The translations under genes and the position numbers were made by a program. Shown here piece after piece: positions 1 through 10,225 of a stretch of 64,000 bases of DNA. Source of the DNA: Aspidiotus rigidus (taxonomy: Eukaryota > Arthropoda > Insecta > Hemiptera > Diaspididae); assembly GCA_035079385.1 (NCBI GenBank), contig JAVHKY010000003.1, positions 8,659,501 through 8,723,500 of the forward strand. The letters are read 5' to 3'. The first letter of the stretch is position 1, and each line of letters begins with the position of its first letter. The notes below the pieces were generated by a model, which saw only the letters and a program-made list of their open reading frames with translations, ran no database searches and was not told where the DNA came from.

Positions 1-1302
1 TCATATTCGTTAAATGAATACAATTCTTTTTATTTGATCAATGTATATAACGTGAAACGAGGTCGGAAAAACAAAACTGAAAATTGTACTGGGTAATACG
101 AATAATGAATATAGCTCGATGTAGACGCTGATGCTGTCCAGGAATTATGTACTAGTTGACTAGCACTGCTTTTCCGTTTGTTCGTGTAGATATATACTGA
201 GCATATATTCATAATATTGTATTTTTTCATGCGCGCTCATTTCGTTGATTTATTACAAACAATTGTTCTCCGGGTGAATTGCTTGTCACCTATTCGCGTA
301 ATATAGGAAAGGAAGGCTATGTGACGTTACTATTTGAGGAGAGCGTGCGCTATAACAAAAGTTTCATCTCTCTCTCTCTCTCTCTCTCTCTCTTGCTCTC
401 TTTCTCGACCCTCTTTAGTTTACAGTAACCGCGCCGCATAGATACGCCAACTACCAAAAAAAAAAAAAAAAAAAAATGTACGATATAATGTAAAGTCAAC
501 TCGACAACTAAATTTTTATTTTTTTATTTCGATATTAGATTTTCGTTCCAGCGCGGATTTTGGTATATGGTAAGTAGAAACGGCACGTTTCGACGATGTA
601 ACATCGGTGCGTATTCTCAGGGTTATTGAAACGAGGATGGATTATAAGAGATGCAAAATAATTCGGTTACCCTATTACACGATGATTTGATTTAATCACG
701 GGTCGGATTTATCGGCACATTAAGAATGACGATTTGCGCAGTAACAGAGGAAACATTTGTGTCAGGGCAGTAAAAAATGAATGATTTTAACAGTAAACTG
801 GCTGCAGCAATTTGGCATGAGTGAGCGGTAAAGAGATTTGATACTTCGGTACATTCATCCAATGACTCACACAATGAATGATGTATATCACAGTATTTTG
901 TGAATCAGATGGAGAAGACGTTTACGAACCTGTGTCTGCTAATTAAATTCGTGTTTTCTGTGAAGGAAGGAAGGAAGGAAGGAAGAAGACCCCACTTGAC
1001 GAAGATATGGCGTTTGTCCACGATTATTATATTCATGCAGAATCCCAGATCCCGTTAAACAGCATCTTAGAATTGTTATTACCACAGCCCGAATTCCTTG
1101 GCACTTCCCGGATCATTTTAGTGCATCCAAAAAGTATGAAAATGAAATAGAAGCACGTATGGGAGGGTAGTAGAGACAAGAGAAAAAAATTCATTTTACC
1201 GAAAATTGCCGAAAATGGAATAAATGTCGAAAACAGGGTTTAAAGCCGAATAGGGCCGAAAATGACTATTCCGTAAAATATCGTCCAAAATTAAAAAATT
1301 TT
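1..1302. other. Non-coding AT-rich stretch with simple repeats
   Basis: No convincing gene. It holds a (TC)n microsatellite at about 366-394, a run of A at about 457-476 and a (GGAA)n tract at about 963-986. Short open frames here show no recognisable protein features. Confidence 0.6.
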
Positions 1303-1941
1303 GGGTTCCTTGTCATATGTATAGAAAGATCTCATTCTCCAATTTCTGTTCATATAATCATCCATTTAGATTCAATTGAAATTCAGCCTGAAACAATCAG
1401 CAGAATGAGAGCTTTGTTATATGTGTAGAAAGATACCATTCTCCAATTGCTGTCCATATCACCATTCATTTAAATTCAATTAAAATTCAGCCTAAAACGA
1501 TCAGCAAAAAGGGACCCTTGTTATATGTGTAGAAAGAGACCATTCTCCAATTTCTATAAATATCATCATCCATTTAAATTCAATTGAAATTCAGTAGAAA
1601 CGATCAGCAGAATGGGTTCCTTGTCATATGTATAGAAAGATCTCATTCTCCAATTTCTGTTCATATAATCATCCATTTAGATTCAATTGAAATTCAGCCT
1701 GAAACAATCAGCAGAATGAGAGCTTTGTTATATGTGTAGAAAGATACCATTCTCCAATTGCTGTCCATATCACCATTCATTTAAATTCAATTAAAATTCA
1801 GCCTGAAACGATCAGCAAAAAGGGACCCTTGTTATATGTGTAGAAAGAGACCATTCTCCAATTTCTATAAATATCATCATCCATTTAAATTCAATTGAAA
1901 TTCAGTAGAAACGATCAGCAGAATGGGTTCCTTGTTATATG
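1303..1941. repeat. Three-monomer higher-order satellite, 311-bp period
   Basis: Two head-to-tail copies of a 311-bp unit start at 1303 and 1614, with a third beginning at 1925. Each unit contains three related monomers of 104, 104 and 103 bp (for example 1303, 1407 and 1511) sharing the core ATTCTCCAATT and a CATTTA..TTCAATT..AAATTCAG block. The third copy is interrupted after 17 bases by an LTR retrotransposon and resumes at 3914. Confidence 0.9.
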
Positions 1942-2123
1942 TATAATCTTCGTAGTTGGGTTTATCTTCAAGAGATGTTTATTCGCTGTTGCTTTACAAT
2001 TTAATGATCATTGTACCGTATGTACTACGGTATAGTACAGATAATATAGATTGCTAAGCATAATAATAATCTCGTGTGCTCTCGAATCGATGATTCTGCG
2101 ACTATTGGGTTTCACAGTTTACA
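1942..2123 (-). repeat. Long terminal repeat (3' LTR on minus strand)
   Basis: 182 bp, near-identical to 3732-3913 and in the same orientation. It contains the shared block around TACCGTATGTACTACGGTA, a small palindrome. Its left edge abuts the TATG target duplication. Confidence 0.88.
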
Positions 2124-2607
2124 CGGCCATACTGACATCAACGTCGTCCCGACGTTGAACTCAAAAAAATATCCTTCAATTTGACAGCTTTGAAGATTAA
2201 CATTCTCGTGGCATTAATTGGGGAATGAGGATTCAAACCGAGTTTTTCTGGTATAATTTGGTTGAGCACGTTCACGGCCATTTTGACGCACAATGACGTC
2301 CTCGTCATTAAGAAAGGCCATTCGGTCATTCTGACTACAATTTTATCTTGTCGCGTTTGATTCTGTTGAAATATGTGCTGGTATCGTTTTTAATCTTTCT
2401 GCGTTCACATCTTCTTCAGGAAAGTGAAGAGGTTTTATGTTGAAACAATACATGTCTCAGTAACGAAAATTAAGCCGGCGGATATATCATTACGGCGTTG
2501 GTATGATTGTAAATACGCGTGGTCGAGCTGATAAAATGAATCGGAAATGTTAGTGCTGAAACAGAAAACAAAACATAAGAGCACAAAACTCACTACATGT
2601 GATTTGT

Positions 2608-2790
2608 GGCTGAGGTTCACACGACAGATCTCTTTTCCTGAATAAGGTGAACTAGAAATGTTTTGGCTGAGAGTTCACACGACAGATCTCTTTTCTTGAG
2701 ATAAGGTGAACTAGAAATGGTTTGGCTGAGAGTTCACACGACAGATCTCTTTTTCTGAGATAAGGTGAACTAGAAATATTCTGGCAGGTG
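2608..2790. repeat. Minisatellite inside the LTR element, ~58-bp unit
   Basis: About three head-to-tail copies beginning at 2608, 2665 and 2724, each with GGCTGAG, CACACGACAGATCTC and AAGGTGAACTAGAAAT. The copies decay to the right, followed by a run of T near 2831-2850. Confidence 0.85.
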
Positions 2791-2871
2791 TTACACAACA
2801 GGTCTTCTCGAAATTCACATGACAGACTTCTTTTTTTTTTTTTTTTTTTTAGCCAGATTTGCACAAGTTTG

Positions 2872-3282
2872 TCAGCTTCTATAACCGTTGATGACGAATT
2901 TGAAACCATTCCGTCTGAACGAGGGGTATTTCTCGATCGCTTTCGACATTGGACTTGAGCAATTTCTGCTGGACCGTTGAAAGCGGTCAAAAATTTCGTG
3001 AAATTCTAGGAACGCGTTTCTTCTTGTTGGAAATGTTGTTGTAAGCAGTTCCTTCCATTCCGGCCACGTGTAGTTGATGGTTGGTAGTCCTTGGTACCAC
3101 GCCTTCGCGACACCGGCCAACTTCAAGAGGGCAAAGTAGGCCGTCGTTGTACTCGGCCAATTGTAGATAGCAATCAGTTCATCAACTTTTTCGAGCCAAA
3201 GTTCCACAGTTGTATCTTTGGGGTCAAATGGCGGAATAAGGTCCTTGGCCGCCATAGCCGGGTTGGCGCTACAGGTTGGCAT
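2872..3282 (-). pseudogene. Gag remnant of Ty3/gypsy-like LTR retrotransposon
   Basis: This minus-strand frame of 136 residues starts about 450 bp inside the 5' LTR, the expected place for gag. Gag would form the particle that packages element RNA. Residues about 16-75 match the usual retrotransposon capsid-domain pattern: IPPFDP, then a W-L-E-K motif, a hydrophobic helix ending in AKAWYQGLP, and a tryptophan-containing WPEWKELL before a phenylalanine. It is much shorter than a full gag and has no zinc knuckle; the coding pattern continues in another frame after about residue 90, so it is frameshifted. No protease, RT or integrase follows. The family call rests on pattern recognition alone. 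Confidence 0.7.
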
Positions 3283-3731
3283 TACACTTATCGTTCTTAA
3301 TCCGTCGTGAGTTTCTTCCGGCTGGCTTCTCGCATTGTTGGTTGTCGTCGTTCTCCTTCGATCGCGTGGTTGTACTGGGTTTATTCGACGTTGGTTGTTC
3401 GTTTGATAAACGACATTGAATTTGAATTTGTAGTCGTTTCTGTTTCTGGCGTTTGAATTCCTTCAACTAGTCGTTAGAAGGCTCAATGGATCGAGTTTCA
3501 GTTATCTCATCGGTAGAGCGGTTTCAATTTCGCCAAATATCAAACGCGTATGTTATCTTCACCATTGGCTGCTCTGGACTGGTTTCAACGAACTTTGTTT
3601 CTTCGGAAGTGGTATCGCATTCAGAATCGCGAGGAGAAAAAAAAAAAAGTTTTCTTGGTGGCGACAACTTCTCTGTTTGCTGAGATCGCGCAAGATGGCG
3701 TTGAGTTAGGCGCGGCTTATCCCACTTCTGA

Positions 3732-3913
3732 TATAATCTTCGTAGTTCGGTTTATCTTCAAGAGATGTTTATTCGCTGTTGCTTTACAATTTAATGATCA
3801 TTGTACCGTATGTACTACGGTATAGTACAGATAATATAGATTGCTAAGCATAATAATAATCTCGTGTGCTCTCGAGTCGATGATTCTGCGACTATTGGGT
3901 TTCACAGCTTACA
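3732..3913 (-). repeat. Long terminal repeat (5' LTR on minus strand)
   Basis: 182 bp, partner of 1942-2123. Transcription would run leftward from here toward gag. The right edge ends TTACA and is followed by TATG, matching the duplication on the left side of the element. Confidence 0.88.
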
Positions 3914-4062
3914 TATGTATAGAAAGATCTTATTCTCCAATTTCTGTTCATATAATCATCCATTTAAATTCAATTGAAATTCAGCCTGAAACAATCAGCA
4001 GAATGAGAGCTTTGTTATATGTGCAGAAAGATACCATTCTCCAATTTCTGTTGATATCATCA
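3914..4062. repeat. Continuation of the 104-bp satellite
   Basis: Carries on the interrupted monomer (GAAAGATCT-TATTCTCC block) and then most of a second monomer before decaying into AT-rich DNA. Together with 1925-1941 it reconstitutes the pre-insertion array. Confidence 0.85.
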
Positions 4063-4393
4063 AAATTTGCCTAATTTTGTTTAAAATTCAGCAATTTTGG
4101 TGAAAATTGTACAGTTTTCTTTTGGAAATCCTACTTTTAGTTCAAATTTGAAAAATTGACAATTTTGTTTGAAAAATTGCTACAATTTTTTATTAATTGA
4201 GTTTAATCTCCAAAAATCGTTTATGTTGGTCAAAATCACGTAATTTTGGTCGTAAATTGAATAATTCTGATCGTGAATTTGTAAAAGCACTGAGAACGCA
4301 TGTTTTTTTCATTTTTACCGAATAGTGCCAAAATGCAACATTAACTAATTGATGGAATCCTCAAAAGTACGATTCATGATAAACAGAGTAATT
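4063..4393. other. AT-rich low-complexity DNA, no gene
   Basis: Repeated short AATTTTG-type words and no supported feature; probably decayed repeat DNA. Confidence 0.5.
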
Positions 4394-4481
4394 GGGAATT
4401 TTCCTCCTGATGATTTTCCTGATATCCATCTTTATGCCGTTTATTTGGGCAATTTGCTCTATTGAGCGAGCTTCAACTTCA
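4394..4481 (-). repeat. Inverted copy of Penelope RT segment
   Basis: This stretch is the near-perfect reverse complement of 4975-5061 in the adjoining Penelope-like fragment, with one or two differences. It sits directly at the 5' edge of that fragment, so the two can form a long stem with a loop of about 490 bases. It is part of the element, not a separate gene. Confidence 0.88.
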
Positions 4482-4489
4482 CAATTCTC

Positions 4490-5350
4490 TTGACACATGC
4501 GCCTCATCGAAATCTGTGTGAGTTTGATGACACCACCTACGAATTTCCCGATGGTCTCCCCATGGGAGGACCGCTCAGCGCTCTCGTAGAGGATGTGTAC
4601 CTTAGCTCTCTTGAAGACAACATCTTATCTTCTCCCACTGCCTCTCCTGTCCTCTTCTGGGCTAGGTATGTGGACGAAATTCTCCTTATCTGGACGGGCA
4701 CTCATTCTCAGCTCTCATCCCTCCTCCTCTTCATGAATTCTCTCCGGCCTTCCATCCTTGAATTGGGTGGAGACAGGATTTCCTTCCTGGATCTTAACTT
4801 TTGTCTTGTCTCTTGTGATTCCCACCTCACAACGAGGTTCTCGATCTATTGTAAGGAAACTTTTACTGGTGTGTCTATTAGTTCCTCCTCCCTCCATCCT
4901 CGAGCTCACAAATTGTCCCAGATTAATTTCGCCATCCATCGCCTCACTCACATCCCGATGTGTAAAGAGGATTTTGAAGTTGAAACTCGCTCAATAGAGC
5001 AAATTGCCCAAATAAACGGCATAAAGATGGATATCAGGAAAATCATCAGGAGGAAAATTCTTAAAAATCTCTTATCTGTTTCTCCAGATCCGCGTTGTAC
5101 CTCCCGACGCAGTTTTCTGCGAAAAACCTGACTCCGGTTACCGTACCTAGGTCATTCCTCAGACCTGCTGGCCAAAGAGCTTAGTCGTCTCAATTTCTCT
5201 GTGGGGTTGAAGTTCCACATGATTTTCAAGCTTTTGCCCTTAGCAAAATGATTTGACAATCCAGGCTCTGATAATATAGATAATCAAAATGTGAAGAAAT
5301 CTTCTTGTTCGTACCCTTCTTTTAGGGATTATCTCACATGTATGTTTTAG
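4490..5350 (+). pseudogene. Penelope-like element reverse transcriptase fragment
   Basis: A 213-residue open frame (4490-5131) covers the RT region from motif B to the thumb: GLPMGGPLS (motif B), RYVDEILLIW at motif C, LGGDRISFLDL after it, and the family-typical HPRAHKL and IHRLTHIP blocks. The same family's downstream sequence continues out of frame to about 5350. Penelope RTs copy element RNA at the nicked target. The copy is dead: both ends are missing, the GIY-YIG nuclease is absent, and the catalytic YVDD is YVDE. The left edge is an inverted duplicate of its own 3' part. Confidence 0.85.
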
Positions 5351-6411
5351 GCATACTCATTTGTCTTCAACTAATTAGGCGAAAAATAGGCCACTAAGGC
5401 AAAAGAAGAAGGAGGGACGACCGCGAAATTGAAGGAACCTTTGCTTGTAAAATAATTCGTTTTTTCAACCTTTTTTTTTTTAACGTGAAGCTCAATTTTC
5501 AAAACTTATTACCATTCGTTTTTCAAAATTTAATGTTCAACTGTTACCGCCGTTTTAGTTTTTCTGCTGCTCAATATTTTTTTCAGTGTTATATGGGCTA
5601 TTTACTGTTCAATACATCTGAATGCTGTTCATTGTTATTTTTAATGCTCATTGGCCATTTTACTGTGGATTTATCTATTTTACTCCAACAACACTCTTTT
5701 TAATGTGCCATTATATTTACCTCTTTAATCACTGCTTCTCATTTCCATTTTGCTCAGCTCCCGTAAATACTTGTACAACGTTCTGTTCCCTTTCATTTTC
5801 TTCGTTCGTCGTTGATGACGAACACTTTCACGGCGTTTGTCAAACTATTGTTGTTATAACTTATTACTATCTGTCGACCTACAAACTTTTGAGTCAACAT
5901 ACCTTAAAACTTGACACAAATTAGGAGCGGGTCTCTATTTTAACGAAAAAAAAATAGATGATATTGCTACGGACGCTAGCAGTTAGTGTAAGAGCTTAAA
6001 TTCTCTTATATAAACGAGCGAAGACGATTATAAATTTTGATAGACCGGACGGGAAATTCGTTTTAAATGGTTCAATTTCAAATCCTATAGAATCAAAACG
6101 TTGGAAAAACTGAATTAGACCTACACATATATCTCAAGAACTTCTTTAAACCCTACAATCTAACGGTTTGAAACTTGATTACAGCAAAATAATTGATCAT
6201 TAAAACAGAATTTATCAAGCAGCAAACGTAGCACAGGACTACAAGTCGAAAGTAGGTCAAACCAAGCAAAATTATCAGCCTGCTGCATCAGTAATCAAGT
6301 TCTGCTTTTTTGGTGTTCAATGACGTCATCAATTCACAGTGACGCCATTGACCTGCCATCAGCCAGAGATTTGATCCTAAATGTAGTGGAGTTTCATTAT
6401 AATATTACTTG
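5351..6411. other. Non-coding stretch, no recognised feature
   Basis: T-rich and mixed-composition DNA with several short open frames lacking domain-like features. A CRE-type octamer TGACGTCA occurs at 6321. Confidence 0.5.
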
Positions 6412-6419
6412 TTGTAGGG

Positions 6420-7246
6420 CAGTGCTTCTCAATTATTTTAGCTCGCGGACCCCTTGGAAGCAAGAAAAAAATTCGCGGAACCCCATGAAAAATTTTAATG
6501 TCCAAGAACTTTATAATTCAAAACTCTGACAAATTATTTATCAATTAGTGTGAGGTATGATGAGTTTTCGCTTTACAAATGTTAGTTACATCAGGTTTTA
6601 TGCTTGACAATTTCAATCTGAGGTCAGGTGCTGCGTCAAGACAATTTCTGTATTTCGTTTTCATGGCAACGTATGAAGAGAAACCAGTTTCACACAAGCA
6701 GGTGCTTACGAATGGTAGTAAAATTAAAATAGCCTTATTGTACAATTCATGGTATTCATTTTTAATACTACACCAGAAGTCGGTTAATGATTGGTTCTTG
6801 AATGATTCGCGTAAGGTGGAATCACATGTCATGTCAATGAAATTCTCGTACTCCTGTCCTGAAAGACTTTCTGGTTTTTCAGAGACAAGAAACGGGTCTT
6901 TCACCCACTGGTTTCTCCTTATTGCGACATCCCACTCCTCAGGGAAGTAATGTTCCACGCTGATCTGCAATGCGCGGAGATGCTCAACTATATCTCGGAC
7001 AACGTCAGCGGGCACATCGCATGTTTCTGTATTTTCTTTCATTTCTTGCAATGCGGGGAAGGAGTCGAAGTTTTCAGCCAAAACTGAACTAGTCCAGTAA
7101 CTTAGTTTTTTTCCCCCCTTTATTTTACGAGCTTTGTTTCATTTGCAATTTACGTTTTGCGTTTCAAATTCCTTTCTTTCCGCGGACCCCCTGACAGATG
7201 TCCGCGGAAAGCCAGGGGTCCGCGGAGCACCATTTGAGAAGCACTG
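6420..7246 (-). mobile_element. Internally deleted hAT transposon
   Basis: Terminal inverted repeats begin CAGTGCTTCTCAA at 6420 and end in the perfect complement at 7246. Identical 8-bp sequences TTGTAGGG flank both sides (6412-6419 and 7247-7254), the hAT hallmark. Subterminal CGCGGACCCC motifs occur near both ends. The 827-bp element retains only the C-terminal part of the transposase on the minus strand, so it could move only with enzyme supplied elsewhere. Confidence 0.95.
6545..7081 (-). pseudogene. hAT transposase C-terminal remnant (ZBED5/SCAND3-like)
   Basis: A 178-residue open frame inside the element. Its C-terminal half matches the hAT dimerisation region as found in domesticated ZBED5/FAM200/SCAND3-type proteins: FWCSIKNEYHEL, then an aliphatic stretch, PFVSTCLCETGFSS and MKTKYRNCLD with a leucine-rich tail. 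In active transposases this region completes the catalytic fold and mediates dimerisation. The zinc-finger BED domain and the first catalytic acidic residues are absent, as expected from an internal deletion. The frame itself is uninterrupted, which suggests a recent deletion derivative. The frame fills the element between the terminal repeats. Confidence 0.85.
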
Positions 7247-7254
7247 TTGTAGGG

Positions 7255-7571
7255 TCTTTACAGCACCTAAATTTACGCCCCAACCTAGAAAGCGCCACAA
7301 GTATAACAGGATTCAATAAGATTTTTTCTTTCCTTTACATGGGACCTCGAAGATGGTCTTCATTCTCTTTGCTGTGAGTCAAAATTTGGAAAACGCTTGG
7401 AAATTGCTGCCACTGCTTGAGTGAAAATTGATAGAAAAGAGGTGCGTTCCATCAGCTTCTGGGGTGGGCCAGAATGATGTTACCGCGTGCCCATGAAGAA
7501 TTGATAACATTATTATTATCCTCGACGTATACCTTCATGTTTGAGCGTTACTAAGGAGCTCGAGAGTGAGT
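7255..7571. other. No recognised feature
   Basis: Short unique-looking stretch without a supported gene or repeat. Confidence 0.5.
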
Positions 7572-7807
7572 AAAATGGACAACCATTTCGTTTGTGGCTT
7601 TTTTAGCTGACGGCTTCTCTACTGACTGTATTTTTAGTAAACAAAAACTCGACGGCGCGGCGTGGCTAGCGGTTCCGTGTAATTTTTCTATCATAATTGA
7701 CACCGAGCCACTAGCCACGCCGTCGAGGGTTTGTTTACCAAAAATAAAGTCAGTAGAAAGGCCATCAGCTAAAAAGTAAGTTGCTAACAAAATGAACGTC
7801 CATTTCA
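7572..7807. mobile_element. Palindromic foldback element, ~236 bp
   Basis: Two arms of about 105 bp are imperfect reverse complements, meeting near 7690. Matched pairs include TAGCTGACGGC with GCCATCAGCTA and GACGGCGCGGCGTGGCTAGC with GCTAGCCACGCCGTC. Short open frames on both strands here are by-products of the symmetry. No target duplication could be fixed, so the class is unknown; a miniature foldback DNA transposon is likely. Confidence 0.8.
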
Positions 7808-7946
7808 CCTGCTCTTGGACTTCCTAATAAAACAATTCAATGAGTAGAGTAAAAACAGCACGACGAGCGATGTTTGAGTAAGAAATTTGTACCTAAATTA
7901 TTATTTATTAAATAAGCAGACTTTTTCTTCGTGGTGACAAACATCA

Positions 7947-8285
7947 ACAAGAAAACTTTTTACTGCATGCAGGGCGGCAAATTGCCATTTACCACCCGGC
8001 AATGAAAATTTAACGCCCTTTATACAGTAAAATATTGTACGCAACTCGTGAAAACAAGCGGTAAATGACTTCTCGTGCGATTTACTTCACTCGGCTTCGC
8101 CTCGTTCAGCAAAATTTGCACTCGAAAGTCATTTACCGCTTTTATTTCACCCGTTGCGTAATATACTATTATTTAAACAGGCTTTAATCACCACATTTCA
8201 AATTTACCACTCGAAACGTCGCTTCGAGTGGTGAATTTGAAATGTGGTGATTAAAGCCTGTTTAAATAAAAAGTTTTCTTGTTAT
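7947..8285. mobile_element. Foldback element with a 46-bp near-perfect palindrome
   Basis: The outer ends carry AACAAGAAAACTTTTTA (from about 7949) and its complement (to about 8283). Inside the right half, arms 8170-8215 and 8223-8268 are almost exactly complementary around the 7-base loop ACGTCGC. Interior DNA is unrelated to protein coding. The inverted ends point to a non-autonomous DNA element. Confidence 0.75.
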
Positions 8286-8735
8286 TATTTATTGTTTCCG
8301 TTCTACAAACGTACTAACCAGTGGTAATCTTCAAACTGTATCTGTGAGTTTCATTGCAACGTCCTGCTTCATATCGCGCCAAATCACCATGTGTGAAGTG
8401 TGGCATAAAAGAATACATGCTTGAAAACTTCTTTTGCAGTCGGACACGCCGATAAAACGCACCCTAACAAAAATAAAAATGCAAATAGGACACACATTGA
8501 TACAGACAAATGATGGTAGAACGCACACTAAAGCGGCACCGAAAAAGAGGTGGACCTAAGAAGATTCTTGAAACATTTTAAAGAATTTATGAAACGCCGC
8601 CTCTACATGTCAACCATCCAAGAATATTGTTTAGGCTATCAAAAACCATGTAATGTCATGAATCCAGTGGTGTATTTAGAAATTGTCTCTGACGGGGAAA
8701 TTCAAAAATTTTCGAGGACAAATTTTCCAATAAGG

Positions 8736-9030
8736 GGGGGGGGGGAGGAATTACGGCTTCCGTGACGAATTTAAACGAGGAACGCAGGGAACCTGTTCTA
8801 TGGGTTGAATTGGTTTTGGTATTGAGAATTCGAATCGAATTTTGAAGATTCTTTAGTTTTTCTGGGTCCCTTGTATCATGGTCTATGTAGCCTGAAAATA
8901 AGAATTTTTCAGTCCCTTTCTTTCCTATCATATATTATGGCTTGAAAGTCAAAATTTCCTTCCGAGTCCCCCGACTATCACCTATATATAGCACGAGAGT
9001 CGAAATTCTTTTAAGTTTCTTGCAGGCGGT
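8736..9030. repeat. Hairpin-family dispersed repeat, copy 1 (partial)
   Basis: Begins beside a run of G, contains the short hairpin CAGGGAACCTG at 8785-8795 followed by TTCTATGGGTTGAATTGG, and further right the ATATATAGC-GAGAGTCGAAATTC unit typical of this family (about 8975-9010). Same family as copies near 13389, 16669, 17238, 40487, 42280, 43448, 46172 and 52603. Confidence 0.7.
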
Positions 9031-10225
9031 AAAAAAAAAAAAAAAAAACAGAACAGGTTTTATGTTTTAAAAAAACTCATTAGTTGGTTGAAAATTGATG
9101 AGTTTTTAGATTTTGGAAGGTCTTCTGGGGTAGGGAGGTTGTCCCTCGCGTGCTCACAATTTTTCTTGTTTGGATTTTGTATTTTTCGAATTTTTACAAA
9201 TTTTACGGTTTTCGATAGGTATTTAAATACGACCTCGTCATTTCTTCGATCTAGTACGAATTTATAATTCTGTGCGGTAATAAAAGGTTATTCGGTCGAC
9301 TTTGGTCTTTCTCTCTTATCCAATTGTTTTCTTTCAAATTGTCTTGTAAACTTTTAATAAAATGTGGTACTTTTTCTCCCTGTATTCAGAAATATTTCTC
9401 TTCGAATTTCTGTCGGTGGATTCTTTTGACTGCTTTGAGTTCTCTCGCGAATTGCGTGAATGATTCGTGTAGAAAAATTTTTGATTGCTTCGACACCGTT
9501 CCGAAATTTCAACATAGTAATTTGCGGTTTTGATGTCATATCCTCGTAATTAAATGCAATATTTTTGTACTCGAACATCGCACAAGTTTTCGTCGTCAGA
9601 TTGAAGTACTGAAGTCTGAATTGAATCACCAATCAAAGAAGTACTTTTTTTTTTTACTAATTTAAAAATATATCGCCGTCGTACGCGTCGTCTACTCTGA
9701 CGATAAATTTTGTAGACAGTCTACGCGTAGTTCCTATAAACCATGCCTCTCGTATTTTCGGAATAGAATAATGGTAAATTCTCGATTTAAATTTCATTCG
9801 TATATTTATACGCCATCTAAAATCTGAAAAAAGAAATTCTTCTAGTCGTAAAATTTGAGAAGACGAAATCGATACTAGTAATTCTATAAATTAATGTTTT
9901 CGAAAGATAGCCTCTGTTTCATGTTTTGCCCTCTATGATTAATTTTGTTTGTTTTAAGTTTCGTATAATTTCATTTTTTTCGATGAAACACGATGACCAT
10001 GGATCGAGTGTGTTCCGAGACGAACACCGTCTAGATCACTTTAGGAAATGGAAAATTTTAACTACCGACTTTTCAGGAATTGATCCTTTTTTTTTCCAGA
10101 GATTTCAAACTTTCTTCCAGGGCGGTAAAAAAATATTTATGTTTAGTTTTCTAGCTGCGTTAGATGAGGAAGCGTACTTAGGTTCATGGAAACATGAATA
10201 TTATCTTCGTCTTTACAGTGTATCA
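9031..10225. other. Non-coding AT-rich DNA, no gene seen
   Basis: Contains a run of A near 9030-9048 and T-rich tracts. Open frames such as 9324-9533 and 9926-10270 show no domain-like sequence. Confidence 0.5.

Larger units (their letters stand above)
1942..3913 (-). mobile_element. Decayed LTR retrotransposon inserted in satellite
   Basis: Two 182-bp direct repeats (1942-2123 and 3732-3913) differ at only about three positions and bound 1.6 kb of internal DNA. Read on the minus strand each repeat begins TGTAA and ends GATTATA. TATG lies immediately outside both ends, a 4-bp target duplication, and removing the element restores a satellite monomer. The interior holds a minus-strand gag remnant and a minisatellite but no pol, so this is an internally deleted copy. 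Ty3/gypsy-like affinity is inferred from gag. High LTR identity implies a fairly recent insertion. Confidence 0.88.
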
